64,000 nucleotides of DNA from Allocatelliglobosispora scoriae (GTDB lineage Bacteria > Actinomycetota > Actinomycetes > Mycobacteriales > Micromonosporaceae), in assembly GCF_014204945.1 (NCBI RefSeq), contig NZ_JACHMN010000002.1, forward strand, positions 372,001 through 436,000. The letters are read 5' to 3'. Shown here in pieces: positions 16,493-25,259 of the stretch. The notes beneath the pieces are model-generated. The model was not told where the DNA came from, ran no database searches, and was given only the letters and a program-made list of their open reading frames with translations. Each line of letters begins with the position of its first letter. Position 1 is the first letter of the stretch. The position numbers and the translations under genes were made by a program.

Positions 16493-17539
16493 ATGCCCAT
16501 TGATGTAGCATCCGGCCGGCGCCGTCTCCCCAGGCCGGCCCGGTTGATCACCGCAGCGGCCACCGCCGTCATCGCACTGCTGGCGGCCGGCGCGACCGCG
16601 GCCGACGCCGTCACCCCCGCGCCCAGCGGAGTCCGGCTCGCCGACGAGCCGACCGTGGGCCGCGCGAAGTTCAACGCCGCCTTCACCCACGGCATGGTCG
16701 CCGTCGAGGGCACCAACATCCACTACGTCAAGGGCGGCTCCGGCCCCGCGATCCTGCTGATCCACGGCTGGCCGCAGACCTGGTGGGAGTGGAACACCGT
16801 GATGCCCGGACTGGCGCAGAACCACACGGTCATCGCCGTCGACCTGCCCGGCCTCGGCGCCTCGACCGCGCCCACCAGCGGCTACGACAAGAAGACCACG
16901 GCGCGCCGCCTCCACGAGGCCGTCGTCAAGCTCGGCTTCTCGAAGGTCACGGTCATCGGGCACGACGTCGGTACGCTGGTCGCCTACCCCTACGCCCGCG
17001 ACTTCCCCAACGATGTGGACCGCGTCGTCGTGGTCGAAGCCCCGCTGTCCGGCTTCGGTCTCGAGGACGTCTACAACATCAGCTTCCACTTCCTGTTCAA
17101 CATCGCCCCGAAGCCGATCCCCGAGACCATCCTGGACACGGCCGACGTGCCCACCTATCTCGGCATGATCTTCGACTCGGCGGTCGTCCCGAACTCGATC
17201 GACCGGGAGCGGTTCTACCTCGCCTACTCCGACCCCGCCAAGCGCAGCGCCGGCTACGAGTACTACCGCGCCTACGCCGCCGACGCCGTCGACAACCAGG
17301 CGCACGCGACACCGAAGATCGGCGTACCGGTCATCGCGATGGGCGGCGAGTTCATCTTCGGCGCCGGCGTGGCGGCCTCGTTCCAGAACGTCGCATCGGA
17401 CGTGCGGACGGTCGTCGTGCCTGGTGTCGGCCACTACCCGCCGGAGGAGGACCCCGCGTTCTTCGTCAACTGCGTACGCTACTTCCTCGGGGACACCCCC
17501 GGTACGCCGACCGGAGCCCTCGCCGGCTGCGCCCGCTAG
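16493..17539 (+). CDS. Secreted alpha/beta hydrolase, epoxide hydrolase-like
   Basis: This 348-residue protein has a long signal peptide (basic start, hydrophobic ~18-38, cleavage near ATAADA). The alpha/beta-hydrolase core shows the oxyanion motif HGWPQTWWEW, the nucleophile elbow VIGHDVGTLV with Asp rather than Ser, and the catalytic His in PGVGHYPPEEDP. Asp nucleophile plus HGWP points to the epoxide hydrolase/dehalogenase group; a cap with paired tyrosines (FYLAYSDP, GYEYYRAYA) fits epoxide hydrolase. It acts outside the cell. The ribosome-binding site AAGGAAGGA is strong. A hairpin terminator follows. Confidence 0.88.
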   Translation: MPIDVASGRRRLPRPARLITAAATAVIALLAAGATAADAVTPAPSGVRLADEPTVGRAKFNAAFTHGMVAVEGTNIHYVKGGSGPAILLIHGWPQTWWEWNTVMPGLAQNHTVIAVDLPGLGASTAPTSGYDKKTTARRLHEAVVKLGFSKVTVIGHDVGTLVAYPYARDFPNDVDRVVVVEAPLSGFGLEDVYNISFHFLFNIAPKPIPETILDTADVPTYLGMIFDSAVVPNSIDRERFYLAYSDPAKRSAGYEYYRAYAADAVDNQAHATPKIGVPVIAMGGEFIFGAGVAASFQNVASDVRTVVVPGVGHYPPEEDPAFFVNCVRYFLGDTPGTPTGALAGCAR

Positions 17540-17601
17540 CCGGTAACGCACCACAGACCCACTGGGCGGAGCCAGACTCGCAATCAGCACCGCCAGTGCA
17601 C

Positions 17602-17644
17602 CACTGATCCCCCGCGGCTCCTCCCTAGCCGCGGGGGATCAGTG
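17602..17644. terminator. Bidirectional hairpin terminator
   Basis: Perfect 18-bp arms (cactgatcccccgcggct and complement) enclose a 7-nt loop. It lies between the convergent hydrolase and secreted-protein genes, 3 nt from the latter's stop. Confidence 0.85.
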
Positions 17645-17647
17645 CCG

Positions 17648-18460
17648 TCACGGGGTGGCGGCGGGGAAGTTCTTCACCGGGCACGTGTTCGGCGTCGCCG
17701 GGTCCACCAGCTTCAGCGCGTGCGCGATGCCGTCCGGGGGCGTCTGCGGCAGCTCGGGCTCGCGGTCGTCGACGAGCACCAGGGCATGCCACCCGGTGAC
17801 GGTGGGCGTGTACTTCGTACACCCGTCGATGACCGCCACCGACTGGCCGGACGCGGCGGCGACCCGGTTGCGGACGTAGGTCGACGGCGTACCCGCCGTG
17901 CTCTTGATGAGGTAGAGGTGTTGGCCCGCGGTGGGCGTGGTGGCCCAGAAAGCCTGACCCGCGGTGAGCCACATGTCGGCGATCGAGACGATGTCGTGGT
18001 CGGCGAGGACCGCGAAGGCGAGGTCCGGATCGGACGCTCCGGAGCTGCCCGGATGTGTGATCGCCGGCAGCACGATCGTGTTCGTCCCGGTGCTGCGCTC
18101 GATCGTGTATGTCCCCGAACCGCTGTAGTTGGTGACCGTCGCCAGGTAGCGGCCGATCGGCCGGTAGCCGCTGTTGGAGTTGACCGCGATGAAGTCGGTG
18201 CGGCCGGTGCCCTGCGTGCTGGTGCCCAGGGCGACACCGTTACCGGAGAGCGCCAGGTCGAAGTCGCCGGTGGTCGGCGACTGCAGCGCAACCACCGACC
18301 AGTAGGTATTGGTCGTGCTGTAGGTGTAGGACTGCGGCGTGGTCGAGTAGGTGGTGGAGTCGTTGGAGAGCGGCACGGAGGCTGCGGCGACGCCCGGGAT
18401 GGCGAGCACCATCAGGCCGGCGGTGGCGGCGGCGAGGATGGCGAGACGGCGAGGGGACAT
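17648..18460 (-). CDS. Secreted protein sharing a beta domain with the 26.7-kb metallopeptidase
   Basis: This 270-residue protein has a signal peptide (cleavage near GVAAASV). From about residue 50 it aligns by eye with the last ~185 residues of the metallopeptidase at 26714-29005. Shared elements are TYWSVVALQS/NYWSVVAVRS, DFDLALSGNGVALGTST/DYDLQLFDDRAQTVNLGTST, TDFIAVNSN/IDFVAVDSN, SGSGTYTIE/SGTGNYQVE and TPTVTGWHALVLV/TPTVTQWYGLVLI. Here the domain stands alone with a C-terminal cysteine-containing tail. The function is unknown; a surface- or ligand-binding module is plausible. ATG 18460 follows GGAGGAA. Confidence 0.75.
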   Translation of the reverse strand: MSPRRLAILAAATAGLMVLAIPGVAAASVPLSNDSTTYSTTPQSYTYSTTNTYWSVVALQSPTTGDFDLALSGNGVALGTSTQGTGRTDFIAVNSNSGYRPIGRYLATVTNYSGSGTYTIERSTGTNTIVLPAITHPGSSGASDPDLAFAVLADHDIVSIADMWLTAGQAFWATTPTAGQHLYLIKSTAGTPSTYVRNRVAAASGQSVAVIDGCTKYTPTVTGWHALVLVDDREPELPQTPPDGIAHALKLVDPATPNTCPVKNFPAATP

Positions 18461-18603
18461 GGTTCCTCCACAGGGGGTGATCACCGCGACGGTAGCCCCA
18501 AAACGATCTCCAAGCTGTCGGGAAACAGCACGTTGCAACGAAAATCGGAGGTCGGCGAGTCCGCTGTGGGTACTCCACGGAGCTGCTGTCCAGCCTCCGA
18601 GCG

Positions 18604-18682
18604 CATGATCGCGTTGTTACCCGGAAAGAGTCCCCTTCTCCGCACCCTGAGGGGCCTGTTTCCGGGAAACAACGCGATCATG
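18604..18682. repeat. Palindrome family C, copy C2
   Basis: A long imperfect palindrome has outer arms catgatcgcgttgtt / aacaacgcgatcatg and inner pairs around ccggaaa and cccctt/gagggg. It lies between two minus-strand genes, 28 nt after the LLM gene stop. Confidence 0.85.
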
Positions 18683-18709
18683 CCGGCGGGGCGGCGTGGG
18701 GGCGGTGTG

Positions 18710-19582
18710 TTACGGGACCATGGGGCGGACCTGCTTCGCCACGAAGCGCATGAAGCCCTCCGGGTCCGGGTCGTCCGGGGTGGGCTGGAGCACGACCGTG
18801 TCCGCGCCCGCGTCCGCCCAGCGCCGCACCGCCGCCGCGACCGCGGCGGCGTCCCCGGCCACGCCGACATCCCGCATCGAGTCGTAGCCCCACACGATCC
18901 GCTCGCGCTCCAGCCGAGCTTCGGCATCCGGGCCGGTCGCGGCGTGCACGTAGACGACGATCGGGTGCGGCTCCTGACGCCCACCGGCCGCCCGCCCCTC
19001 CTCGACCAGCGCTCGGGCTTTGACGAGCTGCTCCGGTGACGTACCCCCGGTGAGGATCGTGCCGTCGGCCGCCTCGCCGCAGAGCCGGATCGAGCGCGGC
19101 CCGACCGCTCCGGCGAGGATCGCGGGCGGCGCCGGCGGCGGCCAGTCGAGCTTGACCCGGTCGAGCTGCACGTAGCGGCCGGTCACGTTCACCTCCTCGC
19201 CGCGCAGCAGTGCCCGCAGCGCGTCGAGGTGCTCACGCAGCAGCGTGATCGGTGACTCGACGCGTGCGCCGACCTGCCCCATCCAGTCCTGCACACCGTG
19301 GCCGACTCCGGCGATCACCCGGCCGGGGAAGAGCCGGTCCATGGTGGCGAGCTCCATCGCGGTGAGCGCGACGTTGCGCAGCGGCACCGGCAGCAGGCCG
19401 ACACCGACGCGCAGCCGCTCGGTCCAGGCGAGGGCCGCCGCAGCGGTGGCGATACCGCTCTCGCGGAAGCAGTCCTCCCAGACCCAGAGCTCCTCCAGTC
19501 CGGCCTCGTCGGCGGCCTGCGCGACGGCGCGCAATCGCTCGGGCGGCAGTTGGGGCAGGAAGACAGCACCTAGGGTCGTCAC
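18710..19582 (-). CDS. LLM-class (probably F420-dependent) oxidoreductase
   Basis: This 290-residue luciferase-like TIM-barrel protein starts GAVFLPQLPPERL, with ELWVWEDCFRESGIATAAAALAWT, VGVGLLPVPLRNVALTAMEL and GRVIAGVGHGVQDWMGQVG. That last segment is typical of F420-dependent LLM enzymes, whereas FMN-dependent monooxygenases read differently there. Substrate and product are unknown. The start overlaps the stop of the upstream membrane-protein gene by ATGA, so the two are translationally coupled. Palindrome C2 follows its stop. Confidence 0.9.
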   Translation of the reverse strand: MTTLGAVFLPQLPPERLRAVAQAADEAGLEELWVWEDCFRESGIATAAAALAWTERLRVGVGLLPVPLRNVALTAMELATMDRLFPGRVIAGVGHGVQDWMGQVGARVESPITLLREHLDALRALLRGEEVNVTGRYVQLDRVKLDWPPPAPPAILAGAVGPRSIRLCGEAADGTILTGGTSPEQLVKARALVEEGRAAGGRQEPHPIVVYVHAATGPDAEARLERERIVWGYDSMRDVGVAGDAAAVAAAVRRWADAGADTVVLQPTPDDPDPEGFMRFVAKQVRPMVP

Positions 19583-20394
19583 TTCTTCATCTTCCCCTGC
19601 TCCGGCGCATCCCGCTGCGGGATGACCGTCGCCGCCGAGCCGGCCGCGGAGACGGAAGCAGCGGCGGGAGCAGCAGCGACTGCGGAAGCAGCCGGCGGGC
19701 GCAGGGCCTCGGCCGTGACGTCGGCGACGAACTCGATGACGCTGTTGCCGTACGCGGGCGGGTCGACGATCCGCAGCATCAGGCAGAAAGCCCGATCGGC
19801 GTGGTCCCGGGCGAGGCGGCTGTAGCGTTCGGCGAGGTAGCGGGCGGCAGCCTGGTTCGTCGGCGCCGTCTGTCCATACAGGATGAAGACGGGCAGGCCG
19901 CCGTTGGGCGGAAAGACTCTGGCGAGCAGGACGTACTCGTAGACACCGGCCTCGCGGGAGAACGCCCGATCGCCCACGTGAATGGTGAGCAGCTCCTTGC
20001 CGTCTTCACCCGCCGTGACGCCGGGCAGCAGCCAGCGCAGATGCTGCGAGGTACGCGGGTTGGTGCCCGGCCCGCCGACGGTGAACTCGGTCGCGGCGCC
20101 GATCCCGCTGGGCGGATCGTCGAAGGACGCGATCTCCGGTCGGCTGCCGCAGTCCCCGGCGATCATGGACAGCTCCATCAGGGCCGCCATGTCGAGCCGG
20201 TGCACGCTGTTGACGCGCGGCGACGAGGCGTGCCGGGCGACGTAGAAGGTGCACTGCGCGTCCTTGGCGAGGCCGAAGAACTTCCGCTTGCGTTCCAGCC
20301 GGCGGCGGCGCAACGCGTACTGGGCGAGCCACACGGCCAGACCGGCGATGGCGCTCGCCGCGAGGTTGATCGTCAAGTCCCACACGCCGGTCAT
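19579..20394 (-). CDS. Membrane-anchored conserved hypothetical protein
   Basis: The protein has 271 residues. One N-terminal membrane helix (INLAASAIAGLAVWLAQYAL) precedes a basic patch RRRRLERKRKFFGL and a soluble cytoplasmic domain with conserved-looking stretches VNSVHRLDMAALMELSMIAG, EFTVGGPGTNPRTSQHLRW and VYEYVLLARVFP. An Ala-rich C-terminal tail follows. I recall similar Streptomyces proteins of unknown function with RFFGLP and VGGPxSNxR motifs, perhaps nucleotide-binding; this is memory, not a search. It is coupled to the downstream LLM gene through ATGA. Confidence 0.7.
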   Translation of the reverse strand: MTGVWDLTINLAASAIAGLAVWLAQYALRRRRLERKRKFFGLAKDAQCTFYVARHASSPRVNSVHRLDMAALMELSMIAGDCGSRPEIASFDDPPSGIGAATEFTVGGPGTNPRTSQHLRWLLPGVTAGEDGKELLTIHVGDRAFSREAGVYEYVLLARVFPPNGGLPVFILYGQTAPTNQAAARYLAERYSRLARDHADRAFCLMLRIVDPPAYGNSVIEFVADVTAEALRPPAASAVAAAPAAASVSAAGSAATVIPQRDAPEQGKMKK

Positions 20395-20441
20395 CCTCGC
20401 CGATCCCCGCCACCGGCGCCACGACGGGGCGGGGGCTCAGC

Positions 20442-20996
20442 TCAGTTCCCCGCCGTCTCCGGCTCCTTCACCTCGAAGCTCTGGATGAAATCCACGAGCT
20501 CGTCCTCCGACGCCAGGCGAACGCCGAGCTCGTCGGCGACCGACTGGACCAGCGCCTTCGCGGCACGCACCTCGTCGGCGCCCGCGGTGTCGGGCAGCGT
20601 CACCCGGAGCTCGGCGTGGTGTGCCCAGGCCTGGCTCCACATGACGGCGATCTGCACGCCCCGGTAGCGCCAGTTGTGTCGGGTGTTCTGCGTCCGGTGG
20701 ACATACTCCGCGAAGCCCAGGGAGTCGAAGATCTGCACCGCGATCGAGACCTCGTCGGTCGCGATCGAGAGCTCGATGTCGGGGGTACCTGAGCCGATGT
20801 GGCTGGTCTTGACCACGATCATGGCAGTGTCGCGCGAGACGCTGTGCACGACCTCGATCGCCTTGTCCGGCATGACGTAGAACCAGATGTGCCTGTCGTC
20901 GGGGCCGAGGTCCTCGCCGCACTGCTGGAGCTGGGCGACCAGCTCGGCGGACTCGGGCTCGGAGAACTGAACGCGGTGCTCGATATTCATCGCCAT
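20442..20996 (-). CDS. Hypothetical protein, distantly CYTH-like
   Basis: The protein has 184 residues and is predicted soluble alpha/beta. The segment FDSLGFAEYVHRTQNTRHNWRYRGVQIAV followed by WAHHAELRVTLP resembles the second half of CYTH/class IV adenylate cyclase-like folds, where a Gly-Phe and Lys/Arg strand leads to an acidic strand. The N-terminal part lacks the ExExK signature, so assignment is tentative and catalysis is doubtful. ATG 20996 is preceded by GGAAGG. It lies upstream of the membrane protein/LLM pair on the same strand with a 47-bp gap. Confidence 0.5.
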   Translation of the reverse strand: MAMNIEHRVQFSEPESAELVAQLQQCGEDLGPDDRHIWFYVMPDKAIEVVHSVSRDTAMIVVKTSHIGSGTPDIELSIATDEVSIAVQIFDSLGFAEYVHRTQNTRHNWRYRGVQIAVMWSQAWAHHAELRVTLPDTAGADEVRAAKALVQSVADELGVRLASEDELVDFIQSFEVKEPETAGN

Positions 20997-21183
20997 GGCG
21001 GACCTTCCGGCGCTATCACGTCATTCGGGGGATCTTCAGCTCGCCCGGGCCGACACGGCTGCGGGCGGACACACCGGCTCCGGATCAGCGGCAGTGCGAC
21101 GAAGGCACGCGCGCGGAGCGGCGGTCAGGGGTGGAGCGGAAGGCCGCGCCCGGCGAAACCTCGGGCACGGGCAGGGAGATCCC

Positions 21184-21603
21184 CTATGTGCGAGACAGGC
21201 AGAGCTCGGTCAGGCTCGGCGAACGCCGATGGGCCCGGCCGGGCAGGGCGAGCAGGAGCAGGAGCAGGATCACGCCGATGAGCAGCGCCTCACCGGCGGG
21301 CACCTCGACGGAGCCGAAGTCTTCGAGCAGGCCCGCGAGCATCGCCAGGCAGGCCCACGGCGGGCACTCCCCCGGCACGTCGCCGGTGTCGACGAACGCG
21401 GCCGTGTGGTCGAAGCCGACGACGGCCGGACCCGCACCCACCAGGTCGACCTCGTCGTGGGAACCCTGCTGATAGGCGAAGACGGCGCCGGAGAGAATGG
21501 CGGTCACGAGCACCACGACCATCGGGAGCAGCCAGCCGCGGCCGATGACCAGCAGCCGGGCGGCCGAGGACCGCAGGGCGTTCGTCACCGTCCCCCGACT
21601 CAT
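21184..21603 (-). CDS. Two-helix membrane protein, unknown
   Basis: The protein has 139 residues with membrane helices at ~24-44 (WLLPMVVVLVTAILSGAVFA) and ~108-122 (LLIGVILLLLLLAL). A loop of ~60 residues containing GECPPWACLA, with two cysteines six apart, lies between them and is probably extracytoplasmic. Both ends are basic and cytoplasmic. No family is recognised. The 187 bp between this stop and the CYTH-like start contain no gene I can support. Confidence 0.65.
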   Translation of the reverse strand: MSRGTVTNALRSSAARLLVIGRGWLLPMVVVLVTAILSGAVFAYQQGSHDEVDLVGAGPAVVGFDHTAAFVDTGDVPGECPPWACLAMLAGLLEDFGSVEVPAGEALLIGVILLLLLLALPGRAHRRSPSLTELCLSRT

Positions 21604-21740
21604 TACGCCCGCTTCCTGCGCTCAGCCCACCACGTATGACCAGTTCAACACGACAGTACAGATCAATCCAGGGCGGCGACCATGTCGCATACTCGACAAA
21701 TTCTCCCTGGCCCGGGGAGCATCGACGGGGTGGGGAGACG

Positions 21741-22178
21741 ATGAGCGGATCCGAGTGGGGCCTCACCCCGCAGCAGAGCATCGGCCTCGAATGCGCACGC
21801 CGCGGCAAGGATGCCGTGATCACGGGGTGCATCAGATTGATCTATGGCGATGACGTCGACAGCGCACTGATCATGGCTCTGGCCGGCCCGGCGGCCCGGC
21901 GGCTCCTCGACGGCGAGCCGCACGACGATCTCTACTGGCTGCGGGTCTGGGGCACGCGAGGCCTGCTGTGGGCATGGGACGACAGCGCGACCGGCGCCGT
22001 CCTGCTCGCGCTCACCGACGAAGCCTGGCGGGTACGCGAGATGGCCGCCAAGGTCGTGGCCCGGCACCTCGTCGGCGATGCGCTGACCGTGGTCGCCGCA
22101 TTGCGGGACGATCCGGTGCCCCGGGTCCGAGCGGTCGCCGCCAGGGCGGTCACCCGCCTCACCGGGGCCGCCGCCTGA
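21741..22178 (+). CDS. HEAT-repeat-like small protein
   Basis: The protein has 145 residues. The C-terminal half has two HEAT/PBS-like helical repeats: ALTDEAWRVREMAAKVVARH and ALRDDPVPRVRAVAARAVTRL. The N-terminal half has SIGLECARRGKDAVITGCIRL. HEAT repeats mediate protein contacts; the partner is unknown. ATG 21741 follows GGGGAGACG. Palindrome B1 begins 7 nt after the stop. Confidence 0.7.
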   Translation: MSGSEWGLTPQQSIGLECARRGKDAVITGCIRLIYGDDVDSALIMALAGPAARRLLDGEPHDDLYWLRVWGTRGLLWAWDDSATGAVLLALTDEAWRVREMAAKVVARHLVGDALTVVAALRDDPVPRVRAVAARAVTRLTGAAA

Positions 22179-22184
22179 CCCCGG

Positions 22185-22250
22185 GTCACGTTTTGCAGCA
22201 AACCGTGGCATCCCGGCGCCGGAAGGGCACGGTTTGCTGCAAAACGTGAC
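22185..22250. repeat. Palindrome family B, copy B1
   Basis: Perfect 23-bp arms start gtcacgttttgcagcaaacc and enclose a 20-nt loop. It sits between the convergent HEAT-like and MFS genes and probably also terminates transcription. Confidence 0.9.
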
Positions 22251-22289
22251 GGGGTGAGTCCGTGCCCGCGCCACAGGACGGGGCGGGGC

Positions 22290-23705
22290 TCAGTCGAGGG
22301 CGGCGACGAGGTCCCGCTGCGGGGAGGTGCCGGAGGCAGCCGTGGGGGCCGGACGGCGTACCAACCAGAAAACGATCACGGCCGCGACCGCGCCGACGAT
22401 GCCGGAGACGACGCAGACCGCGTTGACCGCGTCGGCGAAGGCGGCGCGCCGCGAGCCGGTCCCGGTGAGGTGGTCGGCGAAGACCGTGCCGAGGACCGCG
22501 ATGCCGAGGGCGTAACCGAGCTGCCGGAACGTGTTGACGGCGCCCGACGCCATGCCGCCGCGCTCGATCGGGACCGACGACATCGCGGCCGACGCGAGCG
22601 GCGGGGTGGCGAGCCCGACGCCGACACCGCTGACGATGAGGCCGACCGCGATCGCCCAGCGGCCCGACGACGCGTCGAGCGAGGTCTGCAGGAAGGCGCC
22701 CGCCGCGATGAGGGCGAGCCCGGCGCTGATGGTCCAGCGCGGCGAGACGTCGGCGAGGCGGCGCCCGGCGATCCCGGCCACGACCAGGGCGGTGAGGCTC
22801 ATCGGCAGCAGGGCGAGACCGGCGTCGACGGGACCGAAACCGAGGGCGATCTGCAGCCAGATCGAGGTGAAGGCGAGGTAGGCGAAGGCCGCCCAGGAGA
22901 TCAGCAGCGAGCCGACCATCAGGCCGACGAAGCCGGGGCGGCGGAAGAGCGCGAGGTCGAGCATGGGCTGCGGATGGCGGACCTCGATGAGCAGGAACGC
23001 GACGAGCGCGGCGGCGCCGACGCCGAGGCCGGCGAGGGTGGTCGGGTCGGACCAGCCGTCCTGGCCGGCGTGCACGAGGCCGTAGACGGTCGCCGCGGCG
23101 GCGAGGGTGAAGGTGAGCATGCCGCCGACATCGACGCGGCGGTGGGCGTCGCCGCGCGACTCGCGCAGCACCCAGTAGACCATGATCACGGTGATGATGC
23201 TGACCGGCAGGTTGACCAGGAAGATCCAGCGCCAGCCCGCGTGCTCGGTGAGCAGGCCGCCGACGATGGGTCCGGTCGCTGCGGCGGCGCCGTTGATCGC
23301 ACCCCAGACACCGAACGCGATGCCCCGGTCCCGCCCCTGGTAGTGCTGGTTGAGCAGCGCCATCGTGGTGGCGAACATCGCGGCGGCACCGATGCCCTGC
23401 ACGCAGCGCGCCGCGATCAGCACCTCCGCGTTGGGCGCGAGCCCGCAGGCGGCCGACGAGACGGCGAAGATCGCGAGCCCGGCGGCATAGACGCGGCGGC
23501 GGCCGATCCGGTCGGCGATCGTGCCCGCGCCGAGCAGCAGCGCGGCGAGGGCCAGCGCGTAGCCGTCGAGGACCCACTGCAGGTCGGCCATCGAGGTGTC
23601 GAGGTGGTCGGACATGGCGGGAAGCGCGACGACGACGATCGTCACGTCGACGAGCAGCATGAAGGCGCCGAGGCAGATCGCGATGAGAGGTGACCATTTA
23701 CGCAT
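22290..23705 (-). CDS. MFS transporter, DHA2 (14-helix) drug/proton antiporter type
   Basis: This 471-residue protein has about 14 membrane helices. Motifs include the N-terminal LIAICLGAFMLLVDVTIVVVALP, the motif A-like GTIADRIGRRRVYAAG and motif C-like AAAATGPIVGGLLT. They place it among EmrB/QacA-type multidrug exporters in the cytoplasmic membrane. ATG 23705 matches the family N-terminus. It is divergent from a double AsnC-type regulator, 81 bp between starts, which is the likely controller. The frame stays open far upstream, but that portion is antisense to the regulator. Confidence 0.93.
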   Translation of the reverse strand: MRKWSPLIAICLGAFMLLVDVTIVVVALPAMSDHLDTSMADLQWVLDGYALALAALLLGAGTIADRIGRRRVYAAGLAIFAVSSAACGLAPNAEVLIAARCVQGIGAAAMFATTMALLNQHYQGRDRGIAFGVWGAINGAAAATGPIVGGLLTEHAGWRWIFLVNLPVSIITVIMVYWVLRESRGDAHRRVDVGGMLTFTLAAAATVYGLVHAGQDGWSDPTTLAGLGVGAAALVAFLLIEVRHPQPMLDLALFRRPGFVGLMVGSLLISWAAFAYLAFTSIWLQIALGFGPVDAGLALLPMSLTALVVAGIAGRRLADVSPRWTISAGLALIAAGAFLQTSLDASSGRWAIAVGLIVSGVGVGLATPPLASAAMSSVPIERGGMASGAVNTFRQLGYALGIAVLGTVFADHLTGTGSRRAAFADAVNAVCVVSGIVGAVAAVIVFWLVRRPAPTAASGTSPQRDLVAALD

Positions 23706-23786
23706 GCCGCCATCCTGGACCACGCCTCCGACAATCTCCATCCAGGCCAGCATTCCTGACGGATTTCGACATTCGACTAGGGTAGG

Positions 23787-24764
23787 ATGATGGAAAACCT
23801 CACCCTGGATGGTCTCGATCGGAACCTGCTGCACGCGCTGCAGGTCGAGGCTCGGGCGCCCTTCGCCCGGATCGCCACGGTGATCGGGAGCTCCGACCAG
23901 ACGGTCAAGCGCCGCTACCGGCGGCTCGTCGACACCGGCATGCTGCGCGTCTTCGGGCTCCCCGACACGATCCGGCTCGGGCACCTGGCGTGGATGCTGC
24001 GCATGCAGTGCACACCCGACGCGGCCGCGCCGATCGCCGAGGCCCTGGCGCGCCGCGAGGACACGTCGTGGGTCAGCCTCTACTCCGGGGGTACGGAGAT
24101 CGTCTGCGTCACGCAGGGGCCGGACCGGGACGCCTACGCCTCCCTGCTGCTGCACAAGCTGCCCCGCACCCCCAAGGTCGTCAACGTCAGCGCGCACTAC
24201 CTGCTGAAGAACTTCGACTGCGGCCCGAAGGAGTGGCCCGCGCAGACGGCCACCCTCACGGGCGACCAGATCGCCGCGCTGGAGCCGCTCGCCGTCGACC
24301 CGTCCCTGCCGGCCGCCATCTCCAGCGCCGACGCGCCCCTGCTCACCGTGCTCGCCCGCGACGGTCGGGCCAGCCTCACCGAGATCGCGGCGGCGACCGG
24401 GTGGTCGGAGTCGACCGCTGGACGCCGCCTGGACCACCTGCGGACCTGCGGGGCGATCTACCTCGACGTCGACATCGATGCCACCCTGCTCGGGTACGCC
24501 GCCGAAGCCATGCTGTGGCTGACCGTCGCACCTTCCGCCCTCGACGCGGTCGGCACCGAGCTCGCGAGCTGGGACGAGGTCTCCTTCATGGCCGCCACCA
24601 CGGGAAACACCAACCTCGTCGCGGTGGTGGTGTGCCGGGACACCGCTGCGCTCTACGACTTCCTCGCCCACCGGATCGGCTCGATCGAGGGCATCCGGCG
24701 GATGGAGACCGCTCCGCTGATCCGGCGCGTCAAGCGCGCGGGCGCCCTGCTCGCCGCTCCTTAG
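23787..24764 (+). CDS. Lrp/AsnC-family regulator, tandem (two HTH and two RAM-like domains)
   Basis: The protein has 325 residues, twice the usual AsnC length. The first HTH at ~5-55 reads LDGLDRNLLHALQVEARAPF and IGSSDQTVKRRYRRLVDTGM. A ligand-binding half follows, then a second HTH at ~185-235 (DAPLLTVLARDGRASLTEIA, GWSESTAGRRLDHLRTCG) and a second RAM-like half (MLWLTVAPSALDAVG). AsnC proteins respond to amino acids or other small ligands. The divergent MFS exporter is the likely target. The start is the tandem ATGATG at 23787, just after TAGGATG. Confidence 0.9.
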   Translation: MMENLTLDGLDRNLLHALQVEARAPFARIATVIGSSDQTVKRRYRRLVDTGMLRVFGLPDTIRLGHLAWMLRMQCTPDAAAPIAEALARREDTSWVSLYSGGTEIVCVTQGPDRDAYASLLLHKLPRTPKVVNVSAHYLLKNFDCGPKEWPAQTATLTGDQIAALEPLAVDPSLPAAISSADAPLLTVLARDGRASLTEIAAATGWSESTAGRRLDHLRTCGAIYLDVDIDATLLGYAAEAMLWLTVAPSALDAVGTELASWDEVSFMAATTGNTNLVAVVVCRDTAALYDFLAHRIGSIEGIRRMETAPLIRRVKRAGALLAAP

Positions 24765-24773
24765 CGAGCAGCG

Positions 24774-25142
24774 TCACACGCAGAGGCAGAACGGATGGCC
24801 GGCCGGGTCGGTGAAGACCCGGGAGTGCGCGGGATCGGGCTGGTGGCCGAGCTTCGTGCCGCCGAGCGCGAGCACCATGGACTCCGCCTCGTCGAGGTTT
24901 TCCACCCGCAGGTGCAGGTGGAACTGCATCGACGACGCCGGGTCCGGCCAGCTCGGCGGCTGATGCCCCGGCGCACGCTGGAACGACAGGTGGAAGCCCG
25001 CGTTCGCGTCCGCGCCGATCGAGATCCAGTCAGGGTCGGTGAAGACGACCGCCCAGCCGGTCAGCCGGGCGTAGAACTCCGCCAGGACAGCTGGTTCCCG
25101 GCACTCCAGCGCTACGCCGCTGAGCTTCGCCACTGCGCTCAC
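24774..25142 (-). CDS. VOC family protein
   Basis: This 122-residue glyoxalase-fold protein has VALECREPAVLAEFYARLTGW, MQFHLHLRVENLDEAE and the terminal ligand strand DPAGHPFCLCV. It belongs to the common actinobacterial VOC type that ends with FCLC. The substrate is unknown. It converges on the AsnC-type regulator, with 9 nt between stops. Confidence 0.87.
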   Translation of the reverse strand: MSAVAKLSGVALECREPAVLAEFYARLTGWAVVFTDPDWISIGADANAGFHLSFQRAPGHQPPSWPDPASSMQFHLHLRVENLDEAESMVLALGGTKLGHQPDPAHSRVFTDPAGHPFCLCV

Positions 25143-25259
25143 TCAGTCATTGTCGCCTGTCCCGGGCGAAGAATCTCCACACCGGGGCAACCTTCCCCGG
25201 CGCCGTCATCGGATTCACAGGGTGATCACGATCGCGTGAGGTCCGGTAGATTTCTGGGC

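Noticed and set aside
16113-16508. Plus-strand 131-codon frame across the AT-rich region
   Set aside because: It overlaps the GNAT-ASCH start and the next gene's start codon, has no motif and no ribosome-binding site.
22185-22250. Family B palindromes as CRISPR repeats
   Set aside because: Copies are single, many kilobases apart and self-complementary over their length; no regularly spaced array or cas gene is present.
23706-24671. N-terminal extension of the MFS gene in the same frame
   Set aside because: It runs antisense through the AsnC-type regulator; MFS homology starts at ATG 23705.
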